From positions 1,116,001-1,180,000 of the forward strand of contig NZ_CP039734.2 of the NCBI RefSeq assembly GCF_011769985.2: 64,000 nucleotides of DNA, given 5' to 3'. The number at the start of each line of letters is the position of its first letter. Position 1 is the first letter of the stretch. A program made the translations under genes and the position numbers. Shown piece after piece: positions 16,431-25,373 of this stretch. The notes beneath the pieces were generated by a model. The model saw only the letters and a program-made list of their open reading frames with translations, was not told the origin of the DNA and did not search any database. The DNA is from Sulfurospirillum diekertiae (GTDB lineage: Bacteria; Campylobacterota; Campylobacteria; Campylobacterales; Sulfurospirillaceae).

Positions 16431-19376
16431 ATGAAGATGCGCCAAAAAATAAGTGTTTTCCGTTTTTTTCATATTATCACTTTGGTTTTATTTTTAACCT
16501 TTGCAATTATATTTTTTGTACTGAATTTCTACAATGCACGCATGGCTTTTGAGCGTGAATCAACCAATTTACAAGAGCACTACATTGAAACACAAAAAGG
16601 TATTTTAATTGCTCAAGTGGATCAATTTACAGAACATATTATTAATGAGCGTCATAAAGCTTATACAAAAAATCAAAAACTGATCCAAATGCGTGTTAAC
16701 CGCGCCTATGATATAGCGACACAGATTTATGAAAAATACAAGCAAACACATGATCAAACGTTTATTCAAGAAAAAATTATAGAAACACTTAGATTTTTGC
16801 ACTATGAAAATGGTTACTATTTTATAACACGATTAGATGGTGTAGAAATTCTCAATGCGGATCAGCCCGAAATGGAAGGTCACAATATGCTCGCGTTAGA
16901 AAATCATGATATGGCTTCATCGATTCAACAGATACTCACCATTGCGCACAATAATAAAGAAGGCTTTGATGACTATTTTTGGACTAAACCGCAAAATGAT
17001 CCTAAAGAGCTTTTTCGCAAAATCACCTATGTAAAACTTTTTGAACCTTATGGATGGGTAATTGGAACAGGCATTTATCTTGACGATATAGAGCATGATC
17101 TCAAAGAAGAACTTGCGAATGATAAAGAGCGTTTACTGTTTAATGAAGAGAGTGGCAATTATATTTTCATTGGAACATGGGATGGTATTAGTATTGCTGG
17201 TCCAAATCAAGGAGAAAATACCTACAATCTACGAGATAATAATGGGAAATATCTTGTTCAAGAGTTGATTCACAAAGCTCAAGATGGGGGTGGTTTTGTT
17301 GAATACGTTACCCCTGATAGTACCAAGCAAGATAAGATGAGCTATGTGGTTCCTTTGTATGGCTGGAAGTGGTATGTTGGTTCAGGAATTCATCTTAAAA
17401 ATGTGAATGAAGAGATCGCAAAATTGCGTGATACCATGTCTAAAGAGATGCAACATACTTTTTTTACCATCGTGATATGGTTAGTGATATTGAGCGTTCT
17501 TACATGGATTTCACATCTTTATGTCGGTCGTAAAATTAGCAAAGATTTTGCTGTTTTTATCGATTTTTTTGATTCTTTAGCCAATAAAGACAAGTATATT
17601 GATCTCTCTAAAGTACGATTTCATGAGTTTGAAGAGCTTGCAAATCATGCCAATACAATGTTAGAAGCAAAAATTTTCAGCAACAAACATTTAGAGCAGT
17701 ACAAAAAAATTGTTTCAAGTTCAGATGATTTTTTAGCGTTAATTGATCGTAACTATACTTATCTTGCCATCAGTGAAGCGTATCAGAAATTTTTCAACAA
17801 AAAACAAGACGAGATTTTACATCATACTATGGCTGAGTTACATGGGACACAGTATTTTCTTGAAGACTTGAAACATTTAAGCGATAGAGCGTTATCGGGT
17901 GAAAATTTTGAACATGAAATGTGGGTTCTCTCTTCCTATGGTAAGCGATTTTTACATATTAAGTATTTCCCTTATTTTGAGAAAGATGGTGATGCTTTGC
18001 CGATTGCCTATGTTGTTTCTGCCCGTGACAATACCGAGAAGCAAGCGAATGAAGAGCGATTGTTGGCTTCTGAAAAAGAGCTAGAATTTTTAGCCCATAA
18101 TGATGTTCTAACGGGTCTTCCAAATCGATTACTTTTGAGTGATCGTATTGCGCATGCGATCGAAAACAGTAAACGCCAAGGTGGCATGATTGCGGTCTGT
18201 TTTCTTGATCTAGACAACTTTAAAAAGATCAATGATAGTTTTGGCCATTCTTATGGTGATGAAATTCTAAAGCAGTTTGCTTTGCGTGTTCGAGGTAAAA
18301 TTCGACATTGCGATACGCTGGCACGTGTTGGTGGCGATGAGTTTATTTTATTGGTTGAAAATATCAAAGAAAAGCATGAAATTGAGATTATTCTTTCAAA
18401 AATTCAAACGATTTTCGAAGAACCATTTGTCAACAAAGCTCAAAAATTCTTTCTTTCTGCCAGTATTGGTATTAGTATTTATCCCGAGCATGGAGCCGAT
18501 GGGGAAGCGTTGATTAAAAATGCAGATGCTGCCATGTATAAAGCCAAAGATGCTGGTAAAAATACATATCTCTTTTATACGATGGAGATGACAGTGGCGT
18601 CTTACGAGCGTATCGGTATGGAAAATGCCTTACGTGAAGCGATTAAAGAGAATCAATTTATGGTTTATTATCAACCACAAATCGATCTTAAAACACATGA
18701 GCTTATTGGTCTTGAAGCACTCTTAAGATGGAATCACCCCTTAGAAGGCATCTTACCGCCAGGACGTTTTATTGCTTTTACAGAAGAGACACGGCTCATT
18801 GTTGAAATTGGAGCATGGATTTTGAAGCAGACATGTTATGATGTGGTTGCCTTGCATGAAGAGGGGCTTTTCAAGGGTACGGTTTCCATTAATATTTCGG
18901 GTGTCCAAATCGAATTCAGCGATTTTTTAAGAACACTTAAAGAGACTTTGAATGAGACAAAGATTGATCCCAAAATCGTTGAGATGGAAGTAACGGAATC
19001 ATTCATCATGCATGATCCCGAACGTTGGATAACACTCTTAAGAGAGATGCAAACATTAGGACTTAGTATTGCTATTGATGATTTTGGTACAGGGTATTCT
19101 TCGTTAAGTTATTTAAGAAAACTGCCCATCAATAAGCTTAAAGTCGATATGTCTTTTGTGAAAGATATTCCAAAACAAGAGGATGCCTGCGCGATTGTAA
19201 ATTCCATCATTAATTTAGCTCAAAATATGAATATTACGACTTTAGCAGAAGGTATTGAGCATAAAGATCAAGAGGATTATTTGGCGGAACATGGATGCAA
19301 GCAAGGACAGGGGTATTTGTATGCAAAACCATTAAGCCTTAGTGATCTCAAATCTTGGATTAAAATACATTTTTAG
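16431..19376 (+). CDS. Cache-PAS-GGDEF-EAL cyclic-di-GMP enzyme
   Basis: A 981-residue sensor protein. TM helix at about 10-32, then two periplasmic Cache-type modules (GYYFITRLDGVEILN to WVIGTGIYLDDIEHD, then GNYIFIGTWDGISIAGP to WYVGSGIHLKNVNEEI), a second TM helix at about 345-370, a PAS domain (about 430-545), GGDEF (about 560-720) and EAL (about 735-975). The cyclase site GGDEF is intact in ARVGGDEFILL, and the phosphodiesterase motif EALLRW is intact, so both activities are possible. The start is the ATG at 16431 behind ATAGG. It shares a transcript with the antiporter, which suggests an ion- or solute-linked signal, though the ligand is unknown. Confidence 0.9.
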   Translation: MKMRQKISVFRFFHIITLVLFLTFAIIFFVLNFYNARMAFERESTNLQEHYIETQKGILIAQVDQFTEHIINERHKAYTKNQKLIQMRVNRAYDIATQIYEKYKQTHDQTFIQEKIIETLRFLHYENGYYFITRLDGVEILNADQPEMEGHNMLALENHDMASSIQQILTIAHNNKEGFDDYFWTKPQNDPKELFRKITYVKLFEPYGWVIGTGIYLDDIEHDLKEELANDKERLLFNEESGNYIFIGTWDGISIAGPNQGENTYNLRDNNGKYLVQELIHKAQDGGGFVEYVTPDSTKQDKMSYVVPLYGWKWYVGSGIHLKNVNEEIAKLRDTMSKEMQHTFFTIVIWLVILSVLTWISHLYVGRKISKDFAVFIDFFDSLANKDKYIDLSKVRFHEFEELANHANTMLEAKIFSNKHLEQYKKIVSSSDDFLALIDRNYTYLAISEAYQKFFNKKQDEILHHTMAELHGTQYFLEDLKHLSDRALSGENFEHEMWVLSSYGKRFLHIKYFPYFEKDGDALPIAYVVSARDNTEKQANEERLLASEKELEFLAHNDVLTGLPNRLLLSDRIAHAIENSKRQGGMIAVCFLDLDNFKKINDSFGHSYGDEILKQFALRVRGKIRHCDTLARVGGDEFILLVENIKEKHEIEIILSKIQTIFEEPFVNKAQKFFLSASIGISIYPEHGADGEALIKNADAAMYKAKDAGKNTYLFYTMEMTVASYERIGMENALREAIKENQFMVYYQPQIDLKTHELIGLEALLRWNHPLEGILPPGRFIAFTEETRLIVEIGAWILKQTCYDVVALHEEGLFKGTVSINISGVQIEFSDFLRTLKETLNETKIDPKIVEMEVTESFIMHDPERWITLLREMQTLGLSIAIDDFGTGYSSLSYLRKLPINKLKVDMSFVKDIPKQEDACAIVNSIINLAQNMNITTLAEGIEHKDQEDYLAEHGCKQGQGYLYAKPLSLSDLKSWIKIHF

Positions 19377-19633
19377 ATGCTAGGCGGTATGAAAAATTCA
19401 CAGATATCGACTTCTAAAACTGCTGCAATTTTATAAAGATGTTCAATGTTATAATGTTTATTTTCTAGTCCAGCTTCAATTTTAGCAATTGTGCTGACAG
19501 ATTTATGTCCAATCGTGAGGGCTAAGTCCAGTTGTGTAATTTTTTTCATTTTGCGTATTCGTTGAACATTATGTGCAATGCATCGATAAAAATCTTCAAT
19601 TTCATCTTTTGTAAACTCTTTGTACATAAGCAT
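19373..19633 (-). CDS. Small XRE-family HTH regulator
   Basis: An 86-residue protein that is almost only a Cro/C1-type helix-turn-helix: VQRIRKMKKITQLDLALTIG, then KSVSTIAKIEAG and LYKIAAVLEVDICEFF. Its size and form recall HipB antitoxins and the controller proteins of restriction-modification systems, but no toxin or restriction gene adjoins it. It is divergent from the diguanylate cyclase gene and overlaps the end of the Cache-GGDEF-EAL gene by four bases on the other strand. Two copies of a 14-base repeat lie in its promoter region, one of them within its leader. Confidence 0.8.
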   Translation of the reverse strand: MLMYKEFTKDEIEDFYRCIAHNVQRIRKMKKITQLDLALTIGHKSVSTIAKIEAGLENKHYNIEHLYKIAAVLEVDICEFFIPPSI

Positions 19634-19638
19634 TTTAT

Positions 19639-19705
19639 TTCCCTATAGTGAAGTATTATTTAAGTTTATAATGGTTAGAATCATTTATAAATTCCCTATA
19701 GTGAA
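19639..19705. promoter_or_regulatory. Paired direct repeat, likely operator
   Basis: TTCCCTATAGTGAA occurs at 19639-19652 and 19692-19705, 53 bases apart, about five helical turns. The first copy lies 6 bases upstream of the HTH gene start, and the second 30 bases upstream of the cyclase gene. Each contains the palindromic core CTATAG. The position fits autoregulation by the HTH protein and joint control of the cyclase gene. Confidence 0.6.
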
Positions 19706-19735
19706 TATTTAAAATAAATTTTTTGGTAAAAATGA

Positions 19736-20335
19736 ATGATGGATCAAGAGACGCTTTATGAACTTGTTATTGTAGTATTAGCCATTTTTATGACCGCACT
19801 ATATTTTTACTACAAAAAGAAAGTATGTGCATTAAAGTTACATAACATTCAATTAGAACAGTTAAGTCAATACGATGACTTAACACAAATATTTAATCGA
19901 CGTTATTTTTTGGAGATCGTTAACTATCATTTTAGGATCATTCACCAAAAAAATACCTCAGCTGTTATGATGATTGATATTGACAATTTTAAACAGATTA
20001 ATGATACCTATGGGCATCTTTTAGGTGATGATGTTTTGAAATATACGGTAAAGCAAATTAATGAAAATTTACGAGAGGATGATATTTTTGCCCGTTATGG
20101 TGGTGATGAGTTTATTGTCTTTTTTCCCTTTATCTCCAGAAAAGATATTCATATGATTGCTACACGCATCCAATCTAAACTTGAAGAACATAAAATATAT
20201 GACTTTTCAGTAACATTGAGTATGGGAATATGCCTTTTTAGCACATTTACACCACTTCTAAATGTAATAGAATATGCAGATAATGCGCTTTATTTAGCGA
20301 AAAGTAAGGGACGCAACCGCATCGAGTTTTATTAA
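19736..20335 (+). CDS. Membrane-anchored diguanylate cyclase
   Basis: A 199-residue protein: one N-terminal TM helix (about 8-26), then a single GGDEF domain. The active site RYGGDEFIVFF is complete, with DIDNFKQINDTYGHLLGD before it for metal and substrate binding and the usual ADNALYLAKSKGRNR end. It would make cyclic di-GMP. There is no separate sensor domain, so control may be transcriptional through the divergent HTH gene. I see no RxxD inhibitory site. Confidence 0.88.
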   Translation: MMDQETLYELVIVVLAIFMTALYFYYKKKVCALKLHNIQLEQLSQYDDLTQIFNRRYFLEIVNYHFRIIHQKNTSAVMMIDIDNFKQINDTYGHLLGDDVLKYTVKQINENLREDDIFARYGGDEFIVFFPFISRKDIHMIATRIQSKLEEHKIYDFSVTLSMGICLFSTFTPLLNVIEYADNALYLAKSKGRNRIEFY

Positions 20336-20376
20336 GCTTGAAAAAACCAATAAATCAGAGTACAATTGTCCTTAAT

Positions 20377-20475
20377 AGTTCGTGCTAGGAGGGCTGGTAA
20401 ACCAGCTGAGATAAAGAATGGTGATTCTTTGATCCTTGTGACCTGATCTGGGTAATGCCAGCGTAGGAAAGCTCA
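20377..20475 (+). promoter_or_regulatory. TPP riboswitch (THI element)
   Basis: The thiamine diphosphate aptamer is clear: CTAGGAGGGCTGG then GCTGAGA, a variable stem (AAAGAATGGTGATTCTTTGA), then GACCTGATCTGGGTAATGCC and AGCGTAGGAAAG. TACAAT at 20361-20366 is a plausible -10 box. It leads thiD-cytX-thiM. Two TCCTC stretches (20492-20496, 20506-20510) can pair with the GAGGA ribosome site of thiD at 20573-20577, so control at translation is likely; that last step is inference. Confidence 0.95.
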
Positions 20476-20526
20476 ATCAAATCAACACACATCCTCTTTT
20501 TTACATCCTCCCACGATCTCTTTTAT

Positions 20527-20554
20527 CTTTACATGTAAAGCTTACATGTAAAAG
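20527..20554. repeat. Tandem pair of the TTACATGTAA palindrome in the thiD leader
   Basis: Two exact copies (20529-20538, 20542-20551) lie 13 bases apart between the riboswitch and the thiD ribosome site. In RNA they can pair with each other or fold on themselves, so they may take part in the switch, or simply belong to the dispersed family. Confidence 0.6.
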
Positions 20555-20583
20555 CAAACCAATCTATTTTACGAGGAAAATGT

Positions 20584-21387
20584 ATGAAACATTGTTTAAC
20601 CATAGCAGGCTCAGACAGCTGTGGTGGTGCGGGTATTCAGGCCGATTTAAAAGCGTTTAGTGCCAATGGAACGTATGGCATGAGTGTTATAACTGCCATT
20701 ACCGCACAAAATACCCAAGGTGTTTTTGACGTTCAAGACATCAGTCCTTCGGTGATTGCTCATCAAATCGAAGCGATTTTTGACGACATTCGTGTGGATG
20801 CGATCAAAATTGGTATGGTCTCCAGACCTGAAACGATTGAGACCATTGCAGTAACGCTTAAAAAATACTCCTTACCGCCGCTTGTCATCGACCCAGTCAT
20901 GATTTCCAAAAGTGGGTATGATCTTTTACAACCCGAAGCCAAAAAGGCACTTATTGAAATTCTTTTACCGATGGCTACGCTTATTACCCCCAATCTTCCT
21001 GAAGCAGAAGTGATTGTCGGTTATAAGATCGACACGATTGAGTTGATGGAAAAAGCCGCCATTGATCTGCATAAACTGGGTTGTAAATACGTGTTGGTTA
21101 AAGGAGGGCATTTGGAAAATGATGCCACCGATGTTCTTTACGATGGTGAAGCGTTTCATCTTTTGCACTCTAAGCGTTTAGAAACGATTAACACGCATGG
21201 AACGGGGTGTACACTCTCATCAGCGATTGCTGCTAACCTCGCAAAGGGTTTACATGTAAAGGCAGCGGTTGAGGAAGCCAAAGCGTATATCACCGAGGCA
21301 ATCACGCATGGATTTAAACTAGGGCATGGCGTGGGTCCAGTGCATCATTTTTACGCACTTTACACAAAAGCAGGGATTGAGTCATGA
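20584..21387 (+). CDS. thiD: Hydroxymethylpyrimidine (phosphate) kinase ThiD
   Basis: A 267-residue ribokinase-fold enzyme that phosphorylates HMP and HMP-phosphate for thiamine synthesis. Motifs: GSDSCGGAGIQADLKAF at the N-terminus, VIDPVMISKSGYDLL, and the anion-hole and base segment THGTGCTLSSAIAANLA. Length is standard. It is the first gene after the TPP riboswitch and overlaps cytX by four bases (ATGA). The ribosome site is GAGGAAAA. One palindrome copy lies at 21250. Confidence 0.95.
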   Translation: MKHCLTIAGSDSCGGAGIQADLKAFSANGTYGMSVITAITAQNTQGVFDVQDISPSVIAHQIEAIFDDIRVDAIKIGMVSRPETIETIAVTLKKYSLPPLVIDPVMISKSGYDLLQPEAKKALIEILLPMATLITPNLPEAEVIVGYKIDTIELMEKAAIDLHKLGCKYVLVKGGHLENDATDVLYDGEAFHLLHSKRLETINTHGTGCTLSSAIAANLAKGLHVKAAVEEAKAYITEAITHGFKLGHGVGPVHHFYALYTKAGIES

Positions 21388-22595
21388 TGGAAGAAAAAAC
21401 AAGTTTAAGCGGGTTTGGACTCTTTGCACTTTGGTTTGGTGCGGCAGTTTCAATGGCAGAGATTTTTACAGGGGGGCTTTTAGCACCGCTTGGGTTTATC
21501 GAAGGTTTAAAAGCGATTCTTTTAGGGCATCTTATCGGCGGTATGATTTTGATTTTGGGTGGTTATATTGGAGCCAAAAGCAAGCTTCCCGCCATCATGT
21601 CCACACGCATCTCGTTTGGGCGTTATGGCTCTTACCTTTTTTCACTTCTCAATGTACTTCAACTCATCGGCTGGACAGCGGTGATGATCATTTCAGGTGG
21701 GCGTGCTGCCAATGAGCTTGGCATTAGTTTGTTTGGATTTGATAGCATCAACACGTGGGCGATAGCCATTGGCATTTTGATAGGGCTTTGGATTTGGCTC
21801 GGAAAAGTGGGCTTTCAAAAGCTCAATGTTGTGGCGGTTGTGCTTCTCTTTGCGCTCACATTGGTTTTGTGTGGCGTGGTTTTTCAAGAAGGAAGCATTT
21901 TAAATGTTATGCCAACGGATGCGATGAGCTTTGGCTCTGCGCTTGAACTGAGCGTCATTATGCCGCTTTCATGGTTACCACTCATTTCAGACTATACACG
22001 TTTTGCAAAGAGTAAAAAAGGTGGACTCATCGGCAGTTTTACAGGGTATTTTATAGGAAGTTCTTTGATGTATGCCATTGGTCTAGCCATTGCCCTTTAT
22101 GCTCAGGATGCCAGTGTGGGAACGATGATGATGGCACTGCATTTAGGTTTTGCCGCTCTTGGCATCGTACTTCTCTCCACTATTACCACTACTTTTTTAG
22201 ATGCTTACTCAGCAGGTGTCACGTTTACCAATATTTTTCCAAAAATGAGTGAGCGTAAAATTGCTTTTGTGATGGCACTACTAGGATTGGTCGTGGCGCT
22301 TATGATGCCTATTGAGGAGTACGAAACCTTTTTGTACGCGATAGGTTCTGTGTTTGGACCACTCTTTGCGATACTGTTGAGTGATTATTTTATTTTTAAA
22401 AAAGTACAAATTGAGCCTACATTGGCGTTACATGTAGGCGCATTGATCGTTTGGGTTATAGGTGTTGGCTTGTATTATTGGATGATGACGCTTGATCTTC
22501 CATTAGGTTCAACCCTTCCAACGATGCTGGCAACAAGCATTATTTTTATCATTACAAAAAAGGTTATGGCATCATGGACATTAAAGAGCAACTAA
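21384..22595 (+). CDS. cytX: Hydroxymethylpyrimidine transporter CytX
   Basis: A 403-residue NCS1-family membrane permease with 11-12 hydrophobic helices. FGLFALWFGAAVSMAEIFTGG and LKAILLGHLIGGMILILGGYIG are the typical first two helices of the cytosine/HMP permease family. Placement under a TPP riboswitch between thiD and thiM identifies the substrate as a thiamine pyrimidine precursor by known association. It overlaps the thiM start by 22 bases. Confidence 0.9.
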   Translation: MMEEKTSLSGFGLFALWFGAAVSMAEIFTGGLLAPLGFIEGLKAILLGHLIGGMILILGGYIGAKSKLPAIMSTRISFGRYGSYLFSLLNVLQLIGWTAVMIISGGRAANELGISLFGFDSINTWAIAIGILIGLWIWLGKVGFQKLNVVAVVLLFALTLVLCGVVFQEGSILNVMPTDAMSFGSALELSVIMPLSWLPLISDYTRFAKSKKGGLIGSFTGYFIGSSLMYAIGLAIALYAQDASVGTMMMALHLGFAALGIVLLSTITTTFLDAYSAGVTFTNIFPKMSERKIAFVMALLGLVVALMMPIEEYETFLYAIGSVFGPLFAILLSDYFIFKKVQIEPTLALHVGALIVWVIGVGLYYWMMTLDLPLGSTLPTMLATSIIFIITKKVMASWTLKSN

Positions 22596-23376
22596 ACGAA
22601 GTATTTAAAGCACTACAAGCTAAGCGTGCGCTTATTCATCATATTACCAATTATGTAACAGTCAATGACTGCGCCAATGTTGTTTTAGCCATTGGGGCTT
22701 CACCGATTATGGCTGATGAGATCAGCGAAGTTGAAGAGATGGTGGGCATTTGCGATGCGCTGGTTTTAAACATTGGAACGGCGAATGAGCGTACCATCAC
22801 TTCCATGTTAAAAGCAGGACGTGCAGCAAATACCAAAGGGATTCCCGTTGTGCTTGATCCTGTCGGTGTTGGAGCGACTTCTTTTCGCCATGAGAGTGTC
22901 GCCAAACTTATGAAGGCGATCTCTTTTAGCGTGATTCGGGGCAATATGGCGGAGATCAAAACGATTGCAGGAAGCGAAGAGTGCAGGGGTTGACTCTTTA
23001 GAAGAAGAGAGTGATGGCGCTAAAATCGCTTTGAATTTGGCACAAAAACTAAACTGTGTGATTGCGATTACGGGTAAAACTGACATGGTATCCGATGGTA
23101 AAATTTGCTATGCCCTAGACAATGGCACTATTGCATTAACACAACTAACAGGTACGGGTTGCATGAGCACCTCACCTCATTGGGAGTTTTATGGGTGCTT
23201 CTAAAAATGCCTTAGGTAGTGCTGTTGCAGGTATTTTAACGATGTCTATAGCTGGTGAAGTGGCTGAAAAAAGCAGAGGATTGGGAACATTTCATACGTC
23301 ATTGATTGATGCTATCAGTCAAATGGATGTGAAAACTATTTTTGATAAATGTAATGTAAGCTTGATTAAACAATAA
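22574..23376 (+). pseudogene. thiM: Hydroxyethylthiazole kinase ThiM, two frameshifts
   Basis: ThiM phosphorylates hydroxyethylthiazole in thiamine salvage. The coding sequence is split over three frames. Part one (22574 to about 22970) has RALIHHITNYVTVNDCANVV and VLDPVGVGATSFR; part two continues at GVDSLEEESDGAKIAL to QLTGTGCMSTS; part three resumes at IGSFMGASKNALGSAVAG and ends at 23376. The first break is near 22970 (an extra A in GGAAG would explain it), the second near 23175 (an extra C in CACCTC). With both bases removed, an ordinary full-length ThiM results, including the catalytic TGTGC. Either the gene is newly dead or the sequence has two insertion errors. Confidence 0.85.
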
Positions 23377-23446
23377 AAATTATTATTTAATATATAGTTT
23401 AGTTTTTCTACTGTAAGATTGTTCCATTACCTCAAAGGAGTCAGTC

Positions 23447-23962
23447 ATGGCAAGAGTTGGAAATTCAATTATCAAAGGGATCGAGGTTCAAGAGATTATC
23501 ACAACGCTCAATCGTGCGTATGCGGATGAATGGTTGGCATACTATCAGTATTTCATTGAAGCAAAAGTGGTCAAAGGTTTGATGAAAGATGCGGCAATCG
23601 CTGAATTAGTACAACATGCTGCTGATGAACTTCGTCATGCCACGATGGTAGCTGATCGTATTATTCAGCTTGGAGGATCACCTCTTCTTCATCCTGCAGA
23701 TTGGCTTAAACAGACGAATTGTGGATACGATGCTCCCAATGATTTTGATGTCGTAGCCGTTTTAAATGATGCGATTAAAGGAGAGCAATGCGCCATTGCC
23801 ACTTACTCAAGTATCGTTGATTTGACACGTAACAAAGACATCGTTACCTACGACATGGTCTCTCAAATCTTAGCGGATGAAGTTATGCACGAGGAAGATC
23901 TTCAAAACTTGCACGATGACATTACTGAATTTATCAGCGATCTTAAAAAATCAATGCAATAG
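23447..23962 (+). CDS. Ferritin-like / bacterioferritin-type diiron protein
   Basis: A 171-residue four-helix-bundle protein. Candidate diiron ligands are Glu in YADEWLAYYQY, Glu and His in AADELRHATM, Glu in IKGEQCAIATY and Glu-His in ILADEVMHEEDL. These four helices in this order are the ferritin/bacterioferritin pattern. It may store iron or protect DNA in Dps-like fashion; sequence alone does not decide. AAAGGAG precedes the ATG. A terminator follows at 23993, so it is probably monocistronic. Confidence 0.82.
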   Translation: MARVGNSIIKGIEVQEIITTLNRAYADEWLAYYQYFIEAKVVKGLMKDAAIAELVQHAADELRHATMVADRIIQLGGSPLLHPADWLKQTNCGYDAPNDFDVVAVLNDAIKGEQCAIATYSSIVDLTRNKDIVTYDMVSQILADEVMHEEDLQNLHDDITEFISDLKKSMQ

Positions 23963-23992
23963 GTACTCTTAAAACACTTCTTTAAAGGGTGC

Positions 23993-24037
23993 AGGTATGA
24001 ATGATTTTGGTTGAAAACTTCATACCTCACTTTTTTT
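23993..24037 (+). terminator. Rho-independent terminator after the ferritin-like gene
   Basis: AGGTATGAA (23993-24001) pairs perfectly with TTCATACCT (24019-24027), followed by a run of seven T (24031-24037). Confidence 0.85.
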
Positions 24038-24240
24038 ACTTAACGAATACCTCTCCTCTTTACTCTAAAATTATAGTTTCACTGTAAACTTTTTACGTCA
24101 TTTGGTTACATTATGAATCTTAATTTGAATTTTTTTTGTCACACTGTAAAATCGTGAGAGAGCATGAATAATATTGTGTTAACATTAGAAGTTTTCTTTA
24201 TGGAATTTTAGAAAATAACTACAATGAATAAGGGGTACTT

Positions 24241-25335
24241 GTGTTTGGAAATAATAGGGCTTTAGAAGATATCAATAAGAATTTGAATAAAGAAAATGAA
24301 AATTTAAAAGATGAAATTCTTTCGCTTAAAGCAGAGATTGAAAAATTAACAGAACAAAATGAAAAAAACAAAAGTTTATTACACGGGAATAATCTTTTTC
24401 AAGAGTTAAACAGTAGTATGCTGGGAGGCTGTAAAAAAGGTATCAGCGAAATTCAAAAAGATATTGAACAGAATTTAGAGGCATCCAAAGAGATCGTTGA
24501 TATGAGTGAAGCGACGGTTTCTACCATTTCTACACTTGATTCAACGACTTCTGAGCTCATTGCTTCACTGACACATATCAATGAATCTGCTAGCGAATCA
24601 AGGCAACTTGCTGAAAATCTCCATCACAGTGTGGATGAAATTTCGAGTGTGATCAATCTTATTAAAGATATTTCTGATCAAACCAATCTTTTAGCGCTTA
24701 ATGCTGCCATTGAGGCTGCGCGTGCGGGGGAGCATGGTCGTGGTTTTGCGGTCGTTGCGGATGAAGTCCGAAAACTTGCAGAGCGAACGCAAAAGGCAAC
24801 TTCAGAAGTTGAGATGAACATCAATGTTTTGAAACAAAATGCAGGCTCTATGTTTAAGCAAAATGAAGAGGTTGAAAGTGTTGCTTTAGCATCAAATCAG
24901 CATATAGAAACGTTTAAACAAGAGTTACAAAAGATTCAAACCAGTGCGGTAGATATTCAAAATGACTCTTCCAATATATCGTATGCAATTTTTGTCGCAC
25001 TTGCTAAGTTAGATCATATGTTCTTTAAAACTAACGGTTATGGTGCTATTTTTGATGCAGAACACAAGGTTATGTCAGATCATTATAATTGCCGTTTAGG
25101 CAAATGGTATGCCGGTATTGGTAAAGAAAATTTCCAAAATACAGCTGGCTATAAAGGTCTTGATGAACCCCATAAAATCGTTCATGAGTCGGTTAATAAA
25201 GCGATTATGTGTGTCAAAGAAGGGACGTGCTCTAACGATCCTTCTTTGGTTATTAATTATTTTAAAGAGGCTGAAAAGGCTTCTGTTAAGCTCTTTGAGT
25301 TACTCAATCAAATGCTTTTAGAAAAGAAACAGTAA
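24241..25335 (+). CDS. Soluble chemoreceptor with C-terminal CZB zinc-binding domain
   Basis: 364 residues with no membrane helix. An N-terminal coiled coil (about 5-50, rich in Glu, Lys and Leu) precedes a methyl-accepting signalling domain whose hairpin tip reads [20 protein letters not shown], followed by [18 protein letters not shown]. The C-terminal 130 residues are a CZB domain: [20 protein letters not shown] and [12 protein letters not shown] supply the His, Cys, His, His set that binds zinc. Such receptors sense zinc or oxidants such as hypochlorite in related bacteria. GTG start with AAGGGG upstream. Confidence 0.9.
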   Translation: MFGNNRALEDINKNLNKENENLKDEILSLKAEIEKLTEQNEKNKSLLHGNNLFQELNSSMLGGCKKGISEIQKDIEQNLEASKEIVDMSEATVSTISTLDSTTSELIASLTHINESASESRQLAENLHHSVDEISSVINLIKDISDQTNLLALNAAIEAARAGEHGRGFAVVADEVRKLAERTQKATSEVEMNINVLKQNAGSMFKQNEEVESVALASNQHIETFKQELQKIQTSAVDIQNDSSNISYAIFVALAKLDHMFFKTNGYGAIFDAEHKVMSDHYNCRLGKWYAGIGKENFQNTAGYKGLDEPHKIVHESVNKAIMCVKEGTCSNDPSLVINYFKEAEKASVKLFELLNQMLLEKKQ

Positions 25336-25373
25336 TTTTTGTATAATTTCACATTTTTTAATAAGGCAATAAT

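Noticed and set aside
22428..22437. TTACATGTAG in cytX, ATACATGTAA at about 36984 and TTATATGTAA at about 40637
   Set aside because: One-mismatch relatives of the palindrome; left out of the exact count.
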